A stretch of 64,000 nt of DNA from Aestuariivirga sp. (GTDB lineage Bacteria > Pseudomonadota > Alphaproteobacteria > Rhizobiales > Aestuariivirgaceae), in contig NZ_JADCDB010000001.1 in the NCBI RefSeq assembly GCF_020252395.1, forward strand, positions 186,001 to 250,000, read 5' to 3'. A program made the translations under genes and the position numbers. Under the pieces are notes generated by a model, which saw nothing but the letters and a program-made list of their open reading frames with translations, made no database searches and had not been told where the DNA came from. Below are positions 18,201 to 28,562 of this stretch, in pieces. Positions within the stretch are counted from its first letter, which is position 1. Every line of letters starts with the position of its first letter.

Positions 18201-19139
18201 ATGAAGACATTCATCAAGAGTGTGGCGGCGGCGGCTGTCATGGGCGTGGCGCTCGCCTCCTCGGCCTTCGCCGCGGACCCGGCGAGCTGCAAGGCGGTGA
18301 GGTTCGCCGATGTGGGCTGGACCGACATTCAGGTCACCACCGGCGCCGCCTCGGTGGTCCTCGAGGCGCTGGGCTATGAGCCGCAGGTTTCGACCCTCTC
18401 GGTGCCGGTCACCATGGCCTCGCTGAAGAACAAGGACATCGACGTGTTCCTCGGCAACTGGATGCCCTCCATGACCGCCGACATCAAGGCCTATCTCGAC
18501 GACAAGTCGATCGAGCAGCTGGGCGCCAATCTTGAGGGCGCGGGCTATGGCCTTGTCGTGCCGCAATATGTGGCGGATGCCGGCGTGAAGTCGCTCGCAG
18601 ATCTCGGCGCCAACAAAGACAAGTTCGGGGCCAAGATTTACGGGATCGAGGCCGGCAATGACGGCAACCGCATCATCCAGACCATGATCGACGACCCGAA
18701 GAACAACCTCGCCGGCTTCCAGCTGGTCGAGAGCTCCGAGGCCGGCATGCTGACCGAGGCCGAGAAGGCCATGAAGGACAATCAGTGGATCATCTTCCTT
18801 GGCTGGACGCCGCACCCCGTCATGGGCGAGATGAAGATCGCCTATCTCGACGGCATGGGCGACTCCGGCTTCGGCGCCGCCACGGTCTATACCATCGCGC
18901 GGGCGGGCTACACCACCGAGTGCCCGAATGCCGGCCAGCTGCTGAAGAACCTGAAGTTCGACCTTGCCATGGAAGGCGCCATGATGGCCCCGGTGCTGAA
19001 GGATGGCGCGGACCCGAAGGAAACGGCCAAGGCCTGGCTCAAGGCCAACCCCGACGTGGTGAAGCCCTGGCTCGCGGGCGTGACGACGCTCGACGGCGGC
19101 GATGCGGCCGCCGCGGTCGCGGCCGCGCTGAAAGGCTAA
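18201..19139 (+). CDS. choX: Choline ABC transporter substrate-binding protein ChoX
   Basis: A 312-residue periplasmic protein with a Sec signal peptide ending SSAFA-A at residue 25. The ligand cage of Sinorhizobium meliloti ChoX (Trp43, Trp90, Tyr119, Trp205) is matched by Trp40, Trp87, Tyr116 and Trp202 here, all with the same offset of three, strong evidence for choline or acetylcholine binding. It is first in choXWV, divergent from betI. A strong hairpin with U-tract follows it, so it is probably made in excess over the membrane components. Confidence 0.93.
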   Translation: MKTFIKSVAAAAVMGVALASSAFAADPASCKAVRFADVGWTDIQVTTGAASVVLEALGYEPQVSTLSVPVTMASLKNKDIDVFLGNWMPSMTADIKAYLDDKSIEQLGANLEGAGYGLVVPQYVADAGVKSLADLGANKDKFGAKIYGIEAGNDGNRIIQTMIDDPKNNLAGFQLVESSEAGMLTEAEKAMKDNQWIIFLGWTPHPVMGEMKIAYLDGMGDSGFGAATVYTIARAGYTTECPNAGQLLKNLKFDLAMEGAMMAPVLKDGADPKETAKAWLKANPDVVKPWLAGVTTLDGGDAAAAVAAALKG

Positions 19140-19148
19140 ACAAGTTCA

Positions 19149-19185
19149 GAAGCCCGGGAGACACCTCCCGGGCTTCTTCGCTTTT
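19149..19185 (+). terminator. Intrinsic terminator-like hairpin between choX and choW
   Basis: A 12-bp perfect stem GAAGCCCGGGAG/CTCCCGGGCTTC (19149-19160 and 19165-19176) is followed by TTCGCTTTT. Because it lies inside the choXWV operon it probably acts as a partial terminator or 3' stabiliser. Confidence 0.75.
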
Positions 19186-19254
19186 CTCGTCCAATGCATG
19201 ACAGACGGACCGCGGCAAGATAAGCCGGCGGCGTCACTCACGGGGGAGGGGCAG

Positions 19255-20109
19255 ATGGATCCGGTCACCAGTTTCATCCGGTCATGGAAACTGCCGGTCG
19301 GCCCGTGGGGCAAGAGCCTCATCGACTTCATCGTCACCTATTTCCAGTGGCTGTTCGACGCGCTCAAGGTGGCGCTCAACTTCGCGGTGGACACGACGAC
19401 CGACGGGTTGCTCGCCATTCCGCCGGTGCTGCTCGCCGTGCTGATCGCCGCCTTTGCCTACTGGCTGCAGCGCTCATGGAAGCTGGCGCTGGGCGTGTTC
19501 ATCGGCCTCGTGTTCATCATCAATCAGGGCCTGTGGAAGGAAACGGTGCAGACCCTGGTGCTCGTCGTCGGGGCCACCGCGCTGTCGATGGCGATCGGCG
19601 TGCCGCTCGGCATCTGGGCGGCGCATAGGCGGCGGGTCTGGCAGGTCACCCAGCCGGTGCTTGACCTGATGCAGACCATGCCGACCTTCGTCTACCTCAT
19701 CCCCATCCTCATCCTCTTCGGCCTTGGCGCCGCACCCGCCCTCATCGTTACCATCATCTTCGCCATGCCGGCCCCGGTGCGCATGACCTATCTCGGCATC
19801 ACCTCGATCCCCAAGCCGATGATCGAGGCGGGCGAGGCCTTCGGCGCCACCAAGCGGCAACTCCTCTGGAAGGTGGAACTGCCCGCCGCCATGCCCTCGA
19901 TCATGGCGGGGCTCACGCAATGCATCATGCTCTCGCTCTCCATGGTGGTCTTCGCGACACTGATCGGCGCGCCCTCGCTCGGCAACCCGGTGTTCAAGGC
20001 ACTGTCCAACCGCAACATTCCGCTGGGCATCGAGGCGGGCTTGGCAATCGTGGTGCTGGCCATCATCCTCGACCGCATGCTGGCGGTGAAGGCGGGGGCC
20101 AGGAAATGA
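19255..20109 (+). CDS. choW: Choline ABC transporter permease ChoW
   Basis: An inner-membrane permease of the proline/glycine-betaine (ProW-like) class with several hydrophobic segments and the cytoplasmic coupling region (ITSIPKPMIEAGEAFGATKRQ, then LPAAMPSIMAG). I chose the ATG at 19255 (MDPVTSFIRS) rather than the in-frame ATG at 19198 because it follows a strong GGGAGGGG ribosome-binding site. Its stop overlaps the choV start (ATGA). Confidence 0.9.
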   Translation: MDPVTSFIRSWKLPVGPWGKSLIDFIVTYFQWLFDALKVALNFAVDTTTDGLLAIPPVLLAVLIAAFAYWLQRSWKLALGVFIGLVFIINQGLWKETVQTLVLVVGATALSMAIGVPLGIWAAHRRRVWQVTQPVLDLMQTMPTFVYLIPILILFGLGAAPALIVTIIFAMPAPVRMTYLGITSIPKPMIEAGEAFGATKRQLLWKVELPAAMPSIMAGLTQCIMLSLSMVVFATLIGAPSLGNPVFKALSNRNIPLGIEAGLAIVVLAIILDRMLAVKAGARK

Positions 20110-21296
20110 GCGCCGCCATCGAATTCAAGAACGTCGACATCATCTTCGGCGACAAGACCGAGGAAGCGCTGAAACTGGCGCATGCCGGCGTCGACCGCTC
20201 CGAAATCCTCAAGCGCACCGGCGCGGTGCTGGGCGCCACGCAAGCGAACCTCACGGTGAACGAGGGCGAGATCAGCGTGCTGATGGGGCTTTCGGGCTCC
20301 GGCAAGTCGACGCTCTTGCGCGCCGTCAACGGCCTCAACAAGGTGACGGGCGGCGAGGTGCTGGTGAAGGACGGCGGCCGCATGGTCGATGTCGCCTCCT
20401 GCGATGAGGCCACGCTGCGCCACATCCGCCAGAAACAGGTCGCCATGGTGTTCCAGCAGTTCGCCCTGCTCCCCTGGCGCACGGTGCGCGAGAATGCCGG
20501 TTTCGGCCTCGAACTCGCCGGCATGCCTGTGCCTGAGCGCAATGCCAAGGTCGACAAGCAGCTTGAACTCGTCGGCCTCACGCAATGGGCCGGCAAATAT
20601 GTCCACGAGCTTTCGGGCGGCATGCAGCAGCGCGTCGGCCTCGCCCGCGCCTTTGCCACCGAAGCGCCGATCCTGCTGATGGACGAGCCCTTCTCGGCCC
20701 TCGATCCCCTGATCCGCACCAAGCTGCAGGACGAACTCCTGCAGCTGCAAAGCCAAATCAAGAAGACCATCCTCTTCGTCAGCCACGACCTCGAGGAAGC
20801 GCTCAAGATCGGCAACCGCATCACCATCATGGAAGGCGGCCGCATCGTGCAGTCCGGCACGCCGGAAGACATCGTGCTGAAGCCGGCCAACGACTATGTG
20901 CGCGACTTCATCGCGAACGTAAACCCGCTCTCGGTGCTGACCGCGTGGAACGTGATGCGCGCGCTCCCCGAACTGGAGCGCGGCGAAGACGGCTGGGTTT
21001 GGCTCGACACGCGCAAGACCACGCGCTTCAAGCTGGGTGCGGACGGCAAGGTGACGGCGGCCGAACGTGACGGACAGCCCGCCAGCTGGGTATCATGCGA
21101 TCATGTCGAGACGCCGGTCGGCCCCGGGCACCGCCCGGTGTTCTGGGCCAGGCCTGGTACGACGCTGAAAGTGGTGATGCTGGCGATCCACAACACCGAT
21201 GTGGCGCCGGTGGCGATCTTCGACGAGAACGACAAATTCCTCGGTTCGATCGGTGTGCGCCACGTGCTGCAGGCCGTGCTCAAGCGGCAGGATTAG
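20106..21296 (+). CDS. choV: Choline ABC transporter ATP-binding protein ChoV
   Basis: A 396-residue ABC ATPase with Walker [10 protein letters not shown] (61-69), Q-loop FQQFALLPW, signature [14 protein letters not shown], and Walker [14 protein letters not shown]. The long C-terminal extension is typical of betaine/choline importers. It overlaps choW by four bases, and its 3' end overlaps the convergent deoB 3' end by 17 bp. It energises uptake of choline presented by ChoX. Confidence 0.92.
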   Translation: MSAAIEFKNVDIIFGDKTEEALKLAHAGVDRSEILKRTGAVLGATQANLTVNEGEISVLMGLSGSGKSTLLRAVNGLNKVTGGEVLVKDGGRMVDVASCDEATLRHIRQKQVAMVFQQFALLPWRTVRENAGFGLELAGMPVPERNAKVDKQLELVGLTQWAGKYVHELSGGMQQRVGLARAFATEAPILLMDEPFSALDPLIRTKLQDELLQLQSQIKKTILFVSHDLEEALKIGNRITIMEGGRIVQSGTPEDIVLKPANDYVRDFIANVNPLSVLTAWNVMRALPELERGEDGWVWLDTRKTTRFKLGADGKVTAAERDGQPASWVSCDHVETPVGPGHRPVFWARPGTTLKVVMLAIHNTDVAPVAIFDENDKFLGSIGVRHVLQAVLKRQD

Positions 21297-22470
21297 ACAC
21301 GTCCCAGGCCGTGCCCGCGCCGAGCGGGTCTAACCTCAAGTGCCGTGCGATGGTCTGGCCGATGTCGGCGAAGCTCTTCCGCAGGCCGAAGCTGCCGGGC
21401 GCGATGCCGGGCATGTAGCTCATCACCGGGATCTGCTCGCGCGTGTGGTCGGTGCCTTGCCACGTCGGATCATTACCGTGGTCGGCGGTGAGGATGAGCA
21501 GGTCAGCCTCGCGCAGTTTCACCATGATGCGCGGAAGCTCCGCATCGAAGGCCTCGAGCAGCTTGCCATAGCCGATGGGATCGCGGCGGTGGCCGAATTC
21601 GGTGTCGAAGTCGACGAAATTGGTCATGAGCAAACCGCCCTCGCCTAGGCCATCCATGTTGGCAAGGGTCGTTTCGAGAAAAGCCGGATTGCCCGCCACC
21701 TTGATCTCGCGCCCCGTTCCCACATGGGCATAGATGTCGCCGATCTTGCCCACCGAGATAACGTCACGCCCCGCATCGCTCAGCGCCTTGAGCAGCGTCG
21801 GCGCAGGCGGCGTGACGGCGAAATCCTTGCGGTGGCCGGTGCGGTGAAATTCTCCGCGCTTCTCGCCGAGGAAGGGCCTGGCGATGATGCGGCCGATGTT
21901 CATCGGATAGGTGAGCTCGCGCGCCACGCGGCAGACCTCATAGAGGCGCTCGAGCCCGAAATGCTCCTCATGGGCCGCGATCTGCAGCACGCTGTCAGCG
22001 CTGGTATAGGCGATGGGCTTGGCCGTCCGGATGTGCTCTTCGCCGAAATCCTCGATCACCTGGGTTCCAGATGCGTGGCACAGGGCGAGCAGACCCGGCA
22101 GCTTGCAGCGCGTAACGATGGCGTCGATCAGGTCCTGCGGGAAGGCCGGGACGCTGTGCGGGAAATAACCCCAGTCGAAGGCCAGCGGCACGCCGGCGAT
22201 TTCCCAGTGGCCGGTGATCGTGTCCTTGCCGCGCGAGACTTCACGTGCCACGCCATATTGGCCAATGAGCGGCACGGGGGAGAGCGGATCGCGTCCGGTT
22301 GACAGCGCAGCGGCGCGACCGAGCCCAAGGGACGCCATGTGCGGCACGTGGAGCGCCATGCGATCGCAGATGTGGCCGAGCGTGTTCGACCCCTCGTCGC
22401 CGAAGCTCGCAGCATCCGGCGCGCCGCCGATGCCGAAGGAATCGAGGATCAACAGGAAGGCGCGCGCCAT
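21280..22470 (-). CDS. deoB: Phosphopentomutase
   Basis: A 396-residue alkaline-phosphatase-superfamily enzyme with metal-binding N-terminus [15 protein letters not shown] (Asp10) and C-terminal [19 protein letters not shown] metal motif. It interconverts ribose-1-phosphate or deoxyribose-1-phosphate with the 5-phosphate forms. It is the last gene of the nucleoside uptake/salvage operon and processes the sugar phosphates released by DeoA and PunA. Confidence 0.94.
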   Translation of the reverse strand: MARAFLLILDSFGIGGAPDAASFGDEGSNTLGHICDRMALHVPHMASLGLGRAAALSTGRDPLSPVPLIGQYGVAREVSRGKDTITGHWEIAGVPLAFDWGYFPHSVPAFPQDLIDAIVTRCKLPGLLALCHASGTQVIEDFGEEHIRTAKPIAYTSADSVLQIAAHEEHFGLERLYEVCRVARELTYPMNIGRIIARPFLGEKRGEFHRTGHRKDFAVTPPAPTLLKALSDAGRDVISVGKIGDIYAHVGTGREIKVAGNPAFLETTLANMDGLGEGGLLMTNFVDFDTEFGHRRDPIGYGKLLEAFDAELPRIMVKLREADLLILTADHGNDPTWQGTDHTREQIPVMSYMPGIAPGSFGLRKSFADIGQTIARHLRLDPLGAGTAWDVSNPAA

Positions 22471-22482
22471 CGGAACTCCGCT

Positions 22483-23790
22483 TCAGCCGGTGATGCGCGC
22501 CAGGATCGTTGCCTGCTCCCCGGCGCGCTCGCCAATCACATAAGCGGATTTTATGATGTCTGCAGCCCGGTTGAAAGCCTCTTCATCCGCGGCGTGGACG
22601 AGGCATAGGGGTTGCGAGGGCTCCACGCGGGCACCCTTGCCGAGCAGTTCGGACAGGCCGGCGCGATGGTCGATCGTGTCGGAGGCCACGCGCCGCCCGC
22701 CGCCGAGTTCGATGACGGCGAGGCCCAACTCGCGGGTGTGGATGGATGAGACGAAGCCCTCCCACCCGGCACGGACCGGCCGGATGATGGGGGCTGCGGC
22801 AAGATGCTTCGCAGGGGCGCTGAGAAAATCTTTCGGGCCGCCCAGCGCCTGCACCATGCGGTCGAAATGCTCGGCGGCCTTGCCGGAGGCGAGCGCGGAG
22901 GCGAGCCGCGCGCGGGCTGCCCTCTCCTCCTGTTCGATGCCCGCGCTCAGCAGCAGTTCGGCGCCGAGCGCCAGGGTAATGTCCAGCACGCGCGGATCGT
23001 TGCGGCGGCCCAGCAGGAAGTCGGCGGCATGCGCCACTTCAAGGGCGTTGCCGGCGCAAGGGGCGAGCGGCTCGCTCATGTCGGTGATCAGCGCCGCGGC
23101 GGGAAGCCCTGCGCCATTGGCGACGTCGACGAGGCTTTCGGCCAGTTCCTCCGCATCGGCCATGCGCGTCATGAAGGCGCCGGAGCCCATCTTCACGTCC
23201 AGCACGAGGTGGCCCAGCCCGGCAGCGAGCTTCTTCGACAGGATGGAGGCAGTGATGAGCGGCACCGACTCGACGGTCGCCGTCACATCGCGGATGCCGT
23301 AGAGGCGCTTGTCGGCGGGGGCGAGATCGGCGGTCTGGCCGATGATGGCGCAGCCCGCCTCGCGCGTCGCCCTGCGGAAGAGATCGAGGCCAGGCTGGGT
23401 GGCATAGCCGGGGATCGAGTCGAGCTTGTCTAGCGTGCCGCCGGTGTGGCCGAGGCCTCTCCCTGAAATCATCGGCACGAAGCAGCCGCAGGCCGCCAGC
23501 ATGGGGGCGAGCATGAGTGAGAGATTGTCGCCAATGCCGCCGGAGGAATGCTTGTCGACCACCGGACCCGGCAGGTCCCACCGCAGCACGGCGCCGGAGT
23601 CGCGCATGGCCAGCGTCAGGCCCACCGCCTCTTCCCGGCTCATGCCGCGGAAGAACACCGCCATGGCGAAGGCCGCGACCTGGCCTTCGGACACGGCGCC
23701 GGAGGTCAGCCCCTCGATGAAGTCCTTCACCTCGCCGCGCTTCAGCGAGGCGCCGTCGCGCTTCCGGCGGATCAGCTCCTGCGGCAGCAC
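22483..23790 (-). CDS. deoA: Thymidine phosphorylase
   Basis: A 435-residue pyrimidine-nucleoside phosphorylase. The phosphate-binding stretch KHSSGGIGDNLSL (about residues 80-92) and ISGRGLGHTGGTLDKL are intact. It splits thymidine or deoxyuridine with phosphate to base and deoxyribose-1-phosphate. It lies directly between punA and deoB in the operon; one base separates its start codon from the punA stop. Confidence 0.94.
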   Translation of the reverse strand: MLPQELIRRKRDGASLKRGEVKDFIEGLTSGAVSEGQVAAFAMAVFFRGMSREEAVGLTLAMRDSGAVLRWDLPGPVVDKHSSGGIGDNLSLMLAPMLAACGCFVPMISGRGLGHTGGTLDKLDSIPGYATQPGLDLFRRATREAGCAIIGQTADLAPADKRLYGIRDVTATVESVPLITASILSKKLAAGLGHLVLDVKMGSGAFMTRMADAEELAESLVDVANGAGLPAAALITDMSEPLAPCAGNALEVAHAADFLLGRRNDPRVLDITLALGAELLLSAGIEQEERAARARLASALASGKAAEHFDRMVQALGGPKDFLSAPAKHLAAAPIIRPVRAGWEGFVSSIHTRELGLAVIELGGGRRVASDTIDHRAGLSELLGKGARVEPSQPLCLVHAADEEAFNRAADIIKSAYVIGERAGEQATILARITG

Positions 23791-23791
23791 C

Positions 23792-24574
23792 TCAGGCGTC
23801 CCGCAGGAAGCGGGTGACGAGCGCCTTCACGTTCTCCGCCGCCTTGGCGCCCTCACGCTTCGTTTCCCCGTGGCTGGGCGAAGCGCCTTCGATGCCGGCT
23901 GCGAGGTTGGTGATGACGGACAGGCCAGCGACCTTGAGACCGAAGCGGCGGGCGAGGATGGTCTCGGGCGCCGTCGACATGCCGACGGCCGAGCCGCCGA
24001 TGAGCTGGAACATGCGAATTTCGGCGGGCGTCTCGAAGGAGGGGCCGGAGTACCAGCAATAGACACCCTCATGCAGCGCGATCCCCTCTGCCTTGGCCGC
24101 GGCATGAAAGCGCTTCCTCAGCGCGGGGTCATAGGCATCGGTCATCGGCACGAAGTTCTCGTCGCCATGCTGGCCGGTGAGCGGGTTCATGCCGGAACAG
24201 TTGATATGGTCGGCGATCAGCATGATGGAGCCGGGGCGCATCTCCGGGTTCAGGCTTCCGGCGGCATTGGTGAGGATCAGCGTCTCAATGCCCACGCCCT
24301 TCAGCATCTCGATCGCAGGGCGCATGACGGCGGCATTTCCGGACTCGTAAGGATGCGCGCGGCCGGCGAGCACCGCAACTTCCCTGCTGCCCAGCATGCC
24401 GGCGAAGAGCTTGCCGGCATGGCCGGAGATTCTCGGCACGGGGAAGCCAGGAAGATCCGTATACGGAATGACGAGCGGTTCCTGCACAGCCTCCGCCAGT
24501 GCGCCAAGGCTGGAGCCGAGGATGATGGCGGTCTTCGGCGTGCGGCCTTGCAGTTTCCCGGCGAGCGCGTTCAT
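23792..24574 (-). CDS. punA: Purine nucleoside phosphorylase (trimeric PNP type)
   Basis: A 260-residue phosphorylase starting MNALAGKLQGRTPKTAI. Recognisable elements are the phosphate loop GSSLGALAEAV, the RAHPYESG stretch, TNAAGSLNPEMRPGSIM and the substrate-site stretch YCWYSGPSFETPAEIR. It converts purine nucleosides to base and (deoxy)ribose-1-phosphate. The longer in-frame extension upstream lies over cdd in another frame and is not real. Its ATG overlaps the cdd stop (ATGA), so translation is coupled. Confidence 0.93.
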   Translation of the reverse strand: MNALAGKLQGRTPKTAIILGSSLGALAEAVQEPLVIPYTDLPGFPVPRISGHAGKLFAGMLGSREVAVLAGRAHPYESGNAAVMRPAIEMLKGVGIETLILTNAAGSLNPEMRPGSIMLIADHINCSGMNPLTGQHGDENFVPMTDAYDPALRKRFHAAAKAEGIALHEGVYCWYSGPSFETPAEIRMFQLIGGSAVGMSTAPETILARRFGLKVAGLSVITNLAAGIEGASPSHGETKREGAKAAENVKALVTRFLRDA

Positions 24575-24963
24575 GCGAGGTTCTCCGGGCCGAAGGAAAA
24601 GGGCAGCAGTTCCGCCAGCGTGAAGGTCCGGATCAGCTCGCCCGACTCCGTGCAGCAGTGAATCTTCACGCCGGGGGCGGCGAACTCCCTGATCTTCTGG
24701 CGGCAGCCGCCGCAAGGGGTGCACAGCGTCGTGCCATTTCCCATCACCGCGATCTCGGTGATCTTGCGGCCACCCGCCATGATGAGGGCGGAGATGGCGG
24801 AAGGCTCCGCGCACCAGCCCTGCGGGTAGGATGCGTTCTCGATGTTGCAGCCGCCATGCACGTGGCCATACTCGTCGCGCATCGCCGCGCCGACGAGAAA
24901 TTTCGAATAGGGCGCATGGGCGCGCAGGCGGGCGGCTTTCGCCTCCTCGATCAGGTCACGCAT
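24571..24963 (-). CDS. cdd: Cytidine deaminase
   Basis: A 130-residue tetrameric-type enzyme. The zinc ligands and catalytic Glu are in WCAEPSAI and the second cysteine pair in PCGGCRQ. It deaminates cytidine and deoxycytidine to uridine forms that phosphorylases can use. It is translationally coupled to punA and lies one base after the preceding permease gene. Confidence 0.94.
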   Translation of the reverse strand: MRDLIEEAKAARLRAHAPYSKFLVGAAMRDEYGHVHGGCNIENASYPQGWCAEPSAISALIMAGGRKITEIAVMGNGTTLCTPCGGCRQKIREFAAPGVKIHCCTESGELIRTFTLAELLPFSFGPENLA

Positions 24964-24964
24964 G

Positions 24965-25912
24965 TCAGCGGTCCTTCACATAGGGAATGCCGGAGGCCTT
25001 GGGCGGCGCCGACTTGCCGATGAAGCCGGCAAGCAGCACCACGGTCAGCACGTAAGGCAGCATATTGATGAACTGCACCGGGATCTGGAAGCCGCCAATG
25101 GAGGCGCCTTGTGCGAAATTTCCCACCGCCTGCAGGAAGCCGAAGAGCAGGCAGGCGCCGAGTGCGGGCCAGGCGCGCCAGTTGGCGAAGATGAGGGCCG
25201 CGAGCGCCATGAAGCCCCCGCCCGCCGTCATGTCGCGCACGAAGCTGGACGACAGCGAGGTGGAGATATAGGCGCCGGCCACGCCGCAGAGCACGCCCGC
25301 GATGATGACCGCGCGATAGCGGAGTGCGGCAACCGAGATGCCGGCCGTGTCCACCGCATGCGGGTTCTCGCCCACCGCGCGGAGCCTGAGGCCGAAGCGG
25401 GTGCGGGCCAGCGCCCAGGCGGTGAGCGGCACGAGCGCGAAGGCCGCATAGGCAAGCACGGAATGCTCGAGGAAGACGCGGACCAGCGGCCCGATGACGG
25501 GCAATTCATCGAGCGCCGGGAAGTGCAAGGGCAGGAAGCGGCCCTCGGGCGGAAGCGCCGGGGTGCGCCCGCCTTCCCTGAACCATTCGTTGCCCAGCAC
25601 CACGGCGAGACCCGCAGCGAGCATGTTGATGGCAACACCCGAAACCACCTGGTTGCCGCGCTGGTTGATCGCGGCATAGCCATGGACCAGCGCGAAGGAG
25701 AGCGAGGCGAGGATGGCGCAGAAGAGCCCGATCCAGGCCGAGCCGAGGACGGCGGAGGCCGAGGCCGCGATGAAGGCGGCGATCAGCATCTTGCCTTCGA
25801 GCCCGATGTCGACGATGCCGGCGCGTTCCGACCACAGGCCCGCGATGCAGGCGAGGATCAAGGGCACGCTCATGCGGATGGTCGAGGCGAGGAGCTCGAT
25901 ATAGAGGTTCAT
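24965..25912 (-). CDS. Nucleoside ABC transporter permease (BMP-associated, second subunit)
   Basis: A 315-residue multi-spanning permease of the BPD_transp_2 (branched-chain/ribose-type) class. It begins NLYIELLASTIRMSVPLILACIAGLWSERAG, as in NupQ/YufQ-like subunits, where the GLWSERAGIVDIGLEGKML region is characteristic. It overlaps the preceding permease by four bases. With its partner it forms the membrane channel for nucleosides delivered by the BMP protein. Assignment to nucleosides comes from the salvage genes behind it. Confidence 0.87.
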   Translation of the reverse strand: MNLYIELLASTIRMSVPLILACIAGLWSERAGIVDIGLEGKMLIAAFIAASASAVLGSAWIGLFCAILASLSFALVHGYAAINQRGNQVVSGVAINMLAAGLAVVLGNEWFREGGRTPALPPEGRFLPLHFPALDELPVIGPLVRVFLEHSVLAYAAFALVPLTAWALARTRFGLRLRAVGENPHAVDTAGISVAALRYRAVIIAGVLCGVAGAYISTSLSSSFVRDMTAGGGFMALAALIFANWRAWPALGACLLFGFLQAVGNFAQGASIGGFQIPVQFINMLPYVLTVVLLAGFIGKSAPPKASGIPYVKDR

Positions 25913-27021
25913 TGATTGCCCTCCCTGCCCACGGAATAGAACAGTGCGGAAAGCGCCGGCCGGAAGGCATATTCGAGGGCGCCCATGAAGAGGATCACGA
26001 GGCCCTGAATCACCACCACCATGTCGCGGTTGATTTCGGGCCTGGCGAAGGAGAGTTCGGAACCGCCCTGGTAGAGCAGCCCGAAGAGCATGGCGGCGAG
26101 CAGGATGCCGATCGGGTGCGACCGGCCCATCAGCGCCACGGCGATGCCGACGAAGCCCGCGCCGCCCACATAACCGAGCAGCAGGCGGTGCTGCACGCCC
26201 AGGATTTCGTTCACCGCCATGAGCCCTGCGAGGCCGCCCGAGATGGTCATGGCGATGATGATGATGCGGTCCGGCCTGATGCCGGCATAGACGGCGGCGG
26301 CTGGGTTGGCGCCAAGGGCCCGGATTTCATAGCCGAGCTTGGTGCGCCAGAGGAGGTACCACACGGCCCAGGCAGCGATGAGGGCGAGGAAGACGGAGAA
26401 GTTCAAGGGCGAGGACGCGATCCTGACGCCGAAGAATTCGCGCGCCACTTCGCGGGCACTGAGAATATAGGCGCCGGTGATCTCGCGGCTCTCCACCGCC
26501 ATCTTTCCCACCGGGCGGAACCAGTAATTGATCAGGTAGCCGACCAGGCTCGCGGCGATGAAGTTGAACATGATCGTGGTGATCACGATGTGGCTGCCGC
26601 GCTTGGCCTGGAGCACGCCGGGGATCCAGGCCCAGAAGGCGCCCATGGCCATGGCAGCGAGGATGGCGAGCGGCAGCAGAATGGGCCATGGCAGAAAATC
26701 GAGCCCGAGGCCCACGGCCGCCGCGCCCACGCCCGCCATGTAGGCCTGGCCTTCGCCCCCGATGTTGAAGAGGCCGGCATGGAAGGCCACGGCCACCGCG
26801 AGGCCTGTGAAGACGAAGTTGGTGGCATAGTAGAGCATGTAGCCCCAGCCTTTGAGCGAGCCCAGCGAACCCTGGATCATAATCCACATTGCCTCGAAGG
26901 GATTCTCGCCGATGACGAGCACCACGAGGCCGGAGGCGATAAGCGCCACGGCGAGGTTGATGAGCGGGATGAGGCCGGCGTCGACCCAGTTTGGAAGCTC
27001 GCCGCGCGCCTGCATCATCAC
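25909..27021 (-). CDS. Nucleoside ABC transporter permease (BMP-associated, first subunit)
   Basis: A 370-residue permease, longer than its partner as in the NupP/YufP family, with about eight to ten hydrophobic segments. The family features GLFNIGGEGQAYMAGVGAA and IRALGANPAAAVYAGI are clear. Its start overlaps the ATPase stop and its stop overlaps the next permease start, so all three transporter genes are translationally coupled. Confidence 0.87.
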   Translation of the reverse strand: MMMQARGELPNWVDAGLIPLINLAVALIASGLVVLVIGENPFEAMWIMIQGSLGSLKGWGYMLYYATNFVFTGLAVAVAFHAGLFNIGGEGQAYMAGVGAAAVGLGLDFLPWPILLPLAILAAMAMGAFWAWIPGVLQAKRGSHIVITTIMFNFIAASLVGYLINYWFRPVGKMAVESREITGAYILSAREVAREFFGVRIASSPLNFSVFLALIAAWAVWYLLWRTKLGYEIRALGANPAAAVYAGIRPDRIIIIAMTISGGLAGLMAVNEILGVQHRLLLGYVGGAGFVGIAVALMGRSHPIGILLAAMLFGLLYQGGSELSFARPEINRDMVVVIQGLVILFMGALEYAFRPALSALFYSVGREGNQ

Positions 27022-28535
27022 GCGGCATCCTTCGAAACGCCGGCCATGAGGAGGCCGAGCTCGCGCTCGTCCGCGCCCGGCCCGCGCTCGCCCATGACGC
27101 GGCCCGCGAACATGACGAGGATGCGGTCCGACAGCGAGCGGATTTCATCAAGTTCGACGGAGACGAGAAGCACGGCTTTTCCTTCATCGCGCAATTGGAT
27201 GATGCGCTTGTGGATGTATTCGATGGCGCCGATGTCCACCCCGCGCGTCGGCTGGCCGACGATAAGCAGGTCCGGGTTGGACTTGATCTCGCGCGCGATG
27301 ATCAGCTTCTGCTGGTTGCCGCCGGAGAATTTGGAGGACTTGAGCAGCGGGTCCGGCGGGCGGACGTCGAACTCTTCCATCTCGACCTTCGCCCGCGCGA
27401 TGACCTTGTCGCGGTCGAGGCGGTAACCCTTGCCGAGAGAGTCGAGATGATGCCAGCCGAGGATGGCGCTCTCGGCGGCATCGAAGCTGCCGATGAGGCC
27501 GCGGTGCTGGCGGTCCTCCGGCACATGGGCGAGCCCCTCGGCGCGCACGTGGCGCGGGTCGCCCAATATGCCGATGTCCTTGCCCTCGAAGATCACCTGA
27601 CCCGACGCGGGGCGTGCAATCCCGGCGATCACGTCGAGCAATTCGGACTGGCCATTGCCGGAGACGCCGGCAATGCCGAGGATCTCGCCCTTGCGCAGGG
27701 TGAAGGATACATTGTCGACCCGCGGGATGCCCTTTCGGTCCTTCCAGGTGAGGTTCTTCACCTCGAGCACGGTCTCGCCCGGCTTGGAGGGGCCCTTCTC
27801 GACGCGCAGCAGCACGTGGCGGCCGACCATCAACTCGGCGAGTTCCTCAACCGTTGTAGCCTTCGTCTCGCGCGTGGCGACCAGCTCGCCGCGGCGCATG
27901 ACCGAAACGCGGTCGGTGATGGCCATGATCTCGCGCAGCTTGTGGGTGATGAGGATGACGGTCTTGCCCTGGTCCTTCAGTGTACGGAGGATGCGGAACA
28001 GGTGGTCGGCCTCGTCCGGCGTCAGCACGCCGGTCGGCTCGTCGAGGATCAGGGTCTCGGCGCCCTTGAAGAGCGCTTTGAGGATTTCGACACGCTGCTG
28101 CAGGCCGACGGGGAGTTCGCCGACGATGGCGTCGGGGTCGACCTCGAGCTCATAGTCCTTGGCGAGGCGGGTGAGTTCAGCGCGGGCCCTCGAGAGGGCC
28201 GGGCCGATCAGCGTTCCGCCCTCGGCGCCGATTACCACGTTCTCCAGGACAGTGAAGGGTTCCACCAGCATGAAGTGCTGGTGGACCATGCCGATGCCGA
28301 GCGCGATGGCATCCGATGGAGACTTGATCCTGACGGGCTTGCCCTTGACGCGGATTTCGCCAGAGTCGGCATGATAGAATCCAAAGAGGATCGACATGAG
28401 GGTCGATTTGCCTGCGCCGTTCTCGCCGATGATGCCGTGGATGGAGCCGGGCGCGATCGCCAGCGACACGTCCTTGTTGGCATGGACGGAGCCGAAGCGC
28501 TTGTCGATCCGGATGAGTTCGATGGCGGGAGTCAT
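27018..28535 (-). CDS. Nucleoside ABC transporter ATP-binding protein with two ABC domains
   Basis: A 505-residue tandem ABC ATPase. The first domain has an intact Walker A (GENGAGKST, about 38-46). The second has the degenerate GVSGNGQSE in place of a Walker A, as is usual in RbsA/NupO-like sugar and nucleoside importers, followed by SGGNQQKLIIAREI and the Walker B stretch DLLIVGQPTRGVD. It powers the two permeases encoded just downstream. A strong hairpin separates it from the binding-protein gene. Confidence 0.9.
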   Translation of the reverse strand: MTPAIELIRIDKRFGSVHANKDVSLAIAPGSIHGIIGENGAGKSTLMSILFGFYHADSGEIRVKGKPVRIKSPSDAIALGIGMVHQHFMLVEPFTVLENVVIGAEGGTLIGPALSRARAELTRLAKDYELEVDPDAIVGELPVGLQQRVEILKALFKGAETLILDEPTGVLTPDEADHLFRILRTLKDQGKTVILITHKLREIMAITDRVSVMRRGELVATRETKATTVEELAELMVGRHVLLRVEKGPSKPGETVLEVKNLTWKDRKGIPRVDNVSFTLRKGEILGIAGVSGNGQSELLDVIAGIARPASGQVIFEGKDIGILGDPRHVRAEGLAHVPEDRQHRGLIGSFDAAESAILGWHHLDSLGKGYRLDRDKVIARAKVEMEEFDVRPPDPLLKSSKFSGGNQQKLIIAREIKSNPDLLIVGQPTRGVDIGAIEYIHKRIIQLRDEGKAVLLVSVELDEIRSLSDRILVMFAGRVMGERGPGADERELGLLMAGVSKDAA

Positions 28536-28562
28536 GCCGTTCCCGTTTCAGCAGGCAGAAAT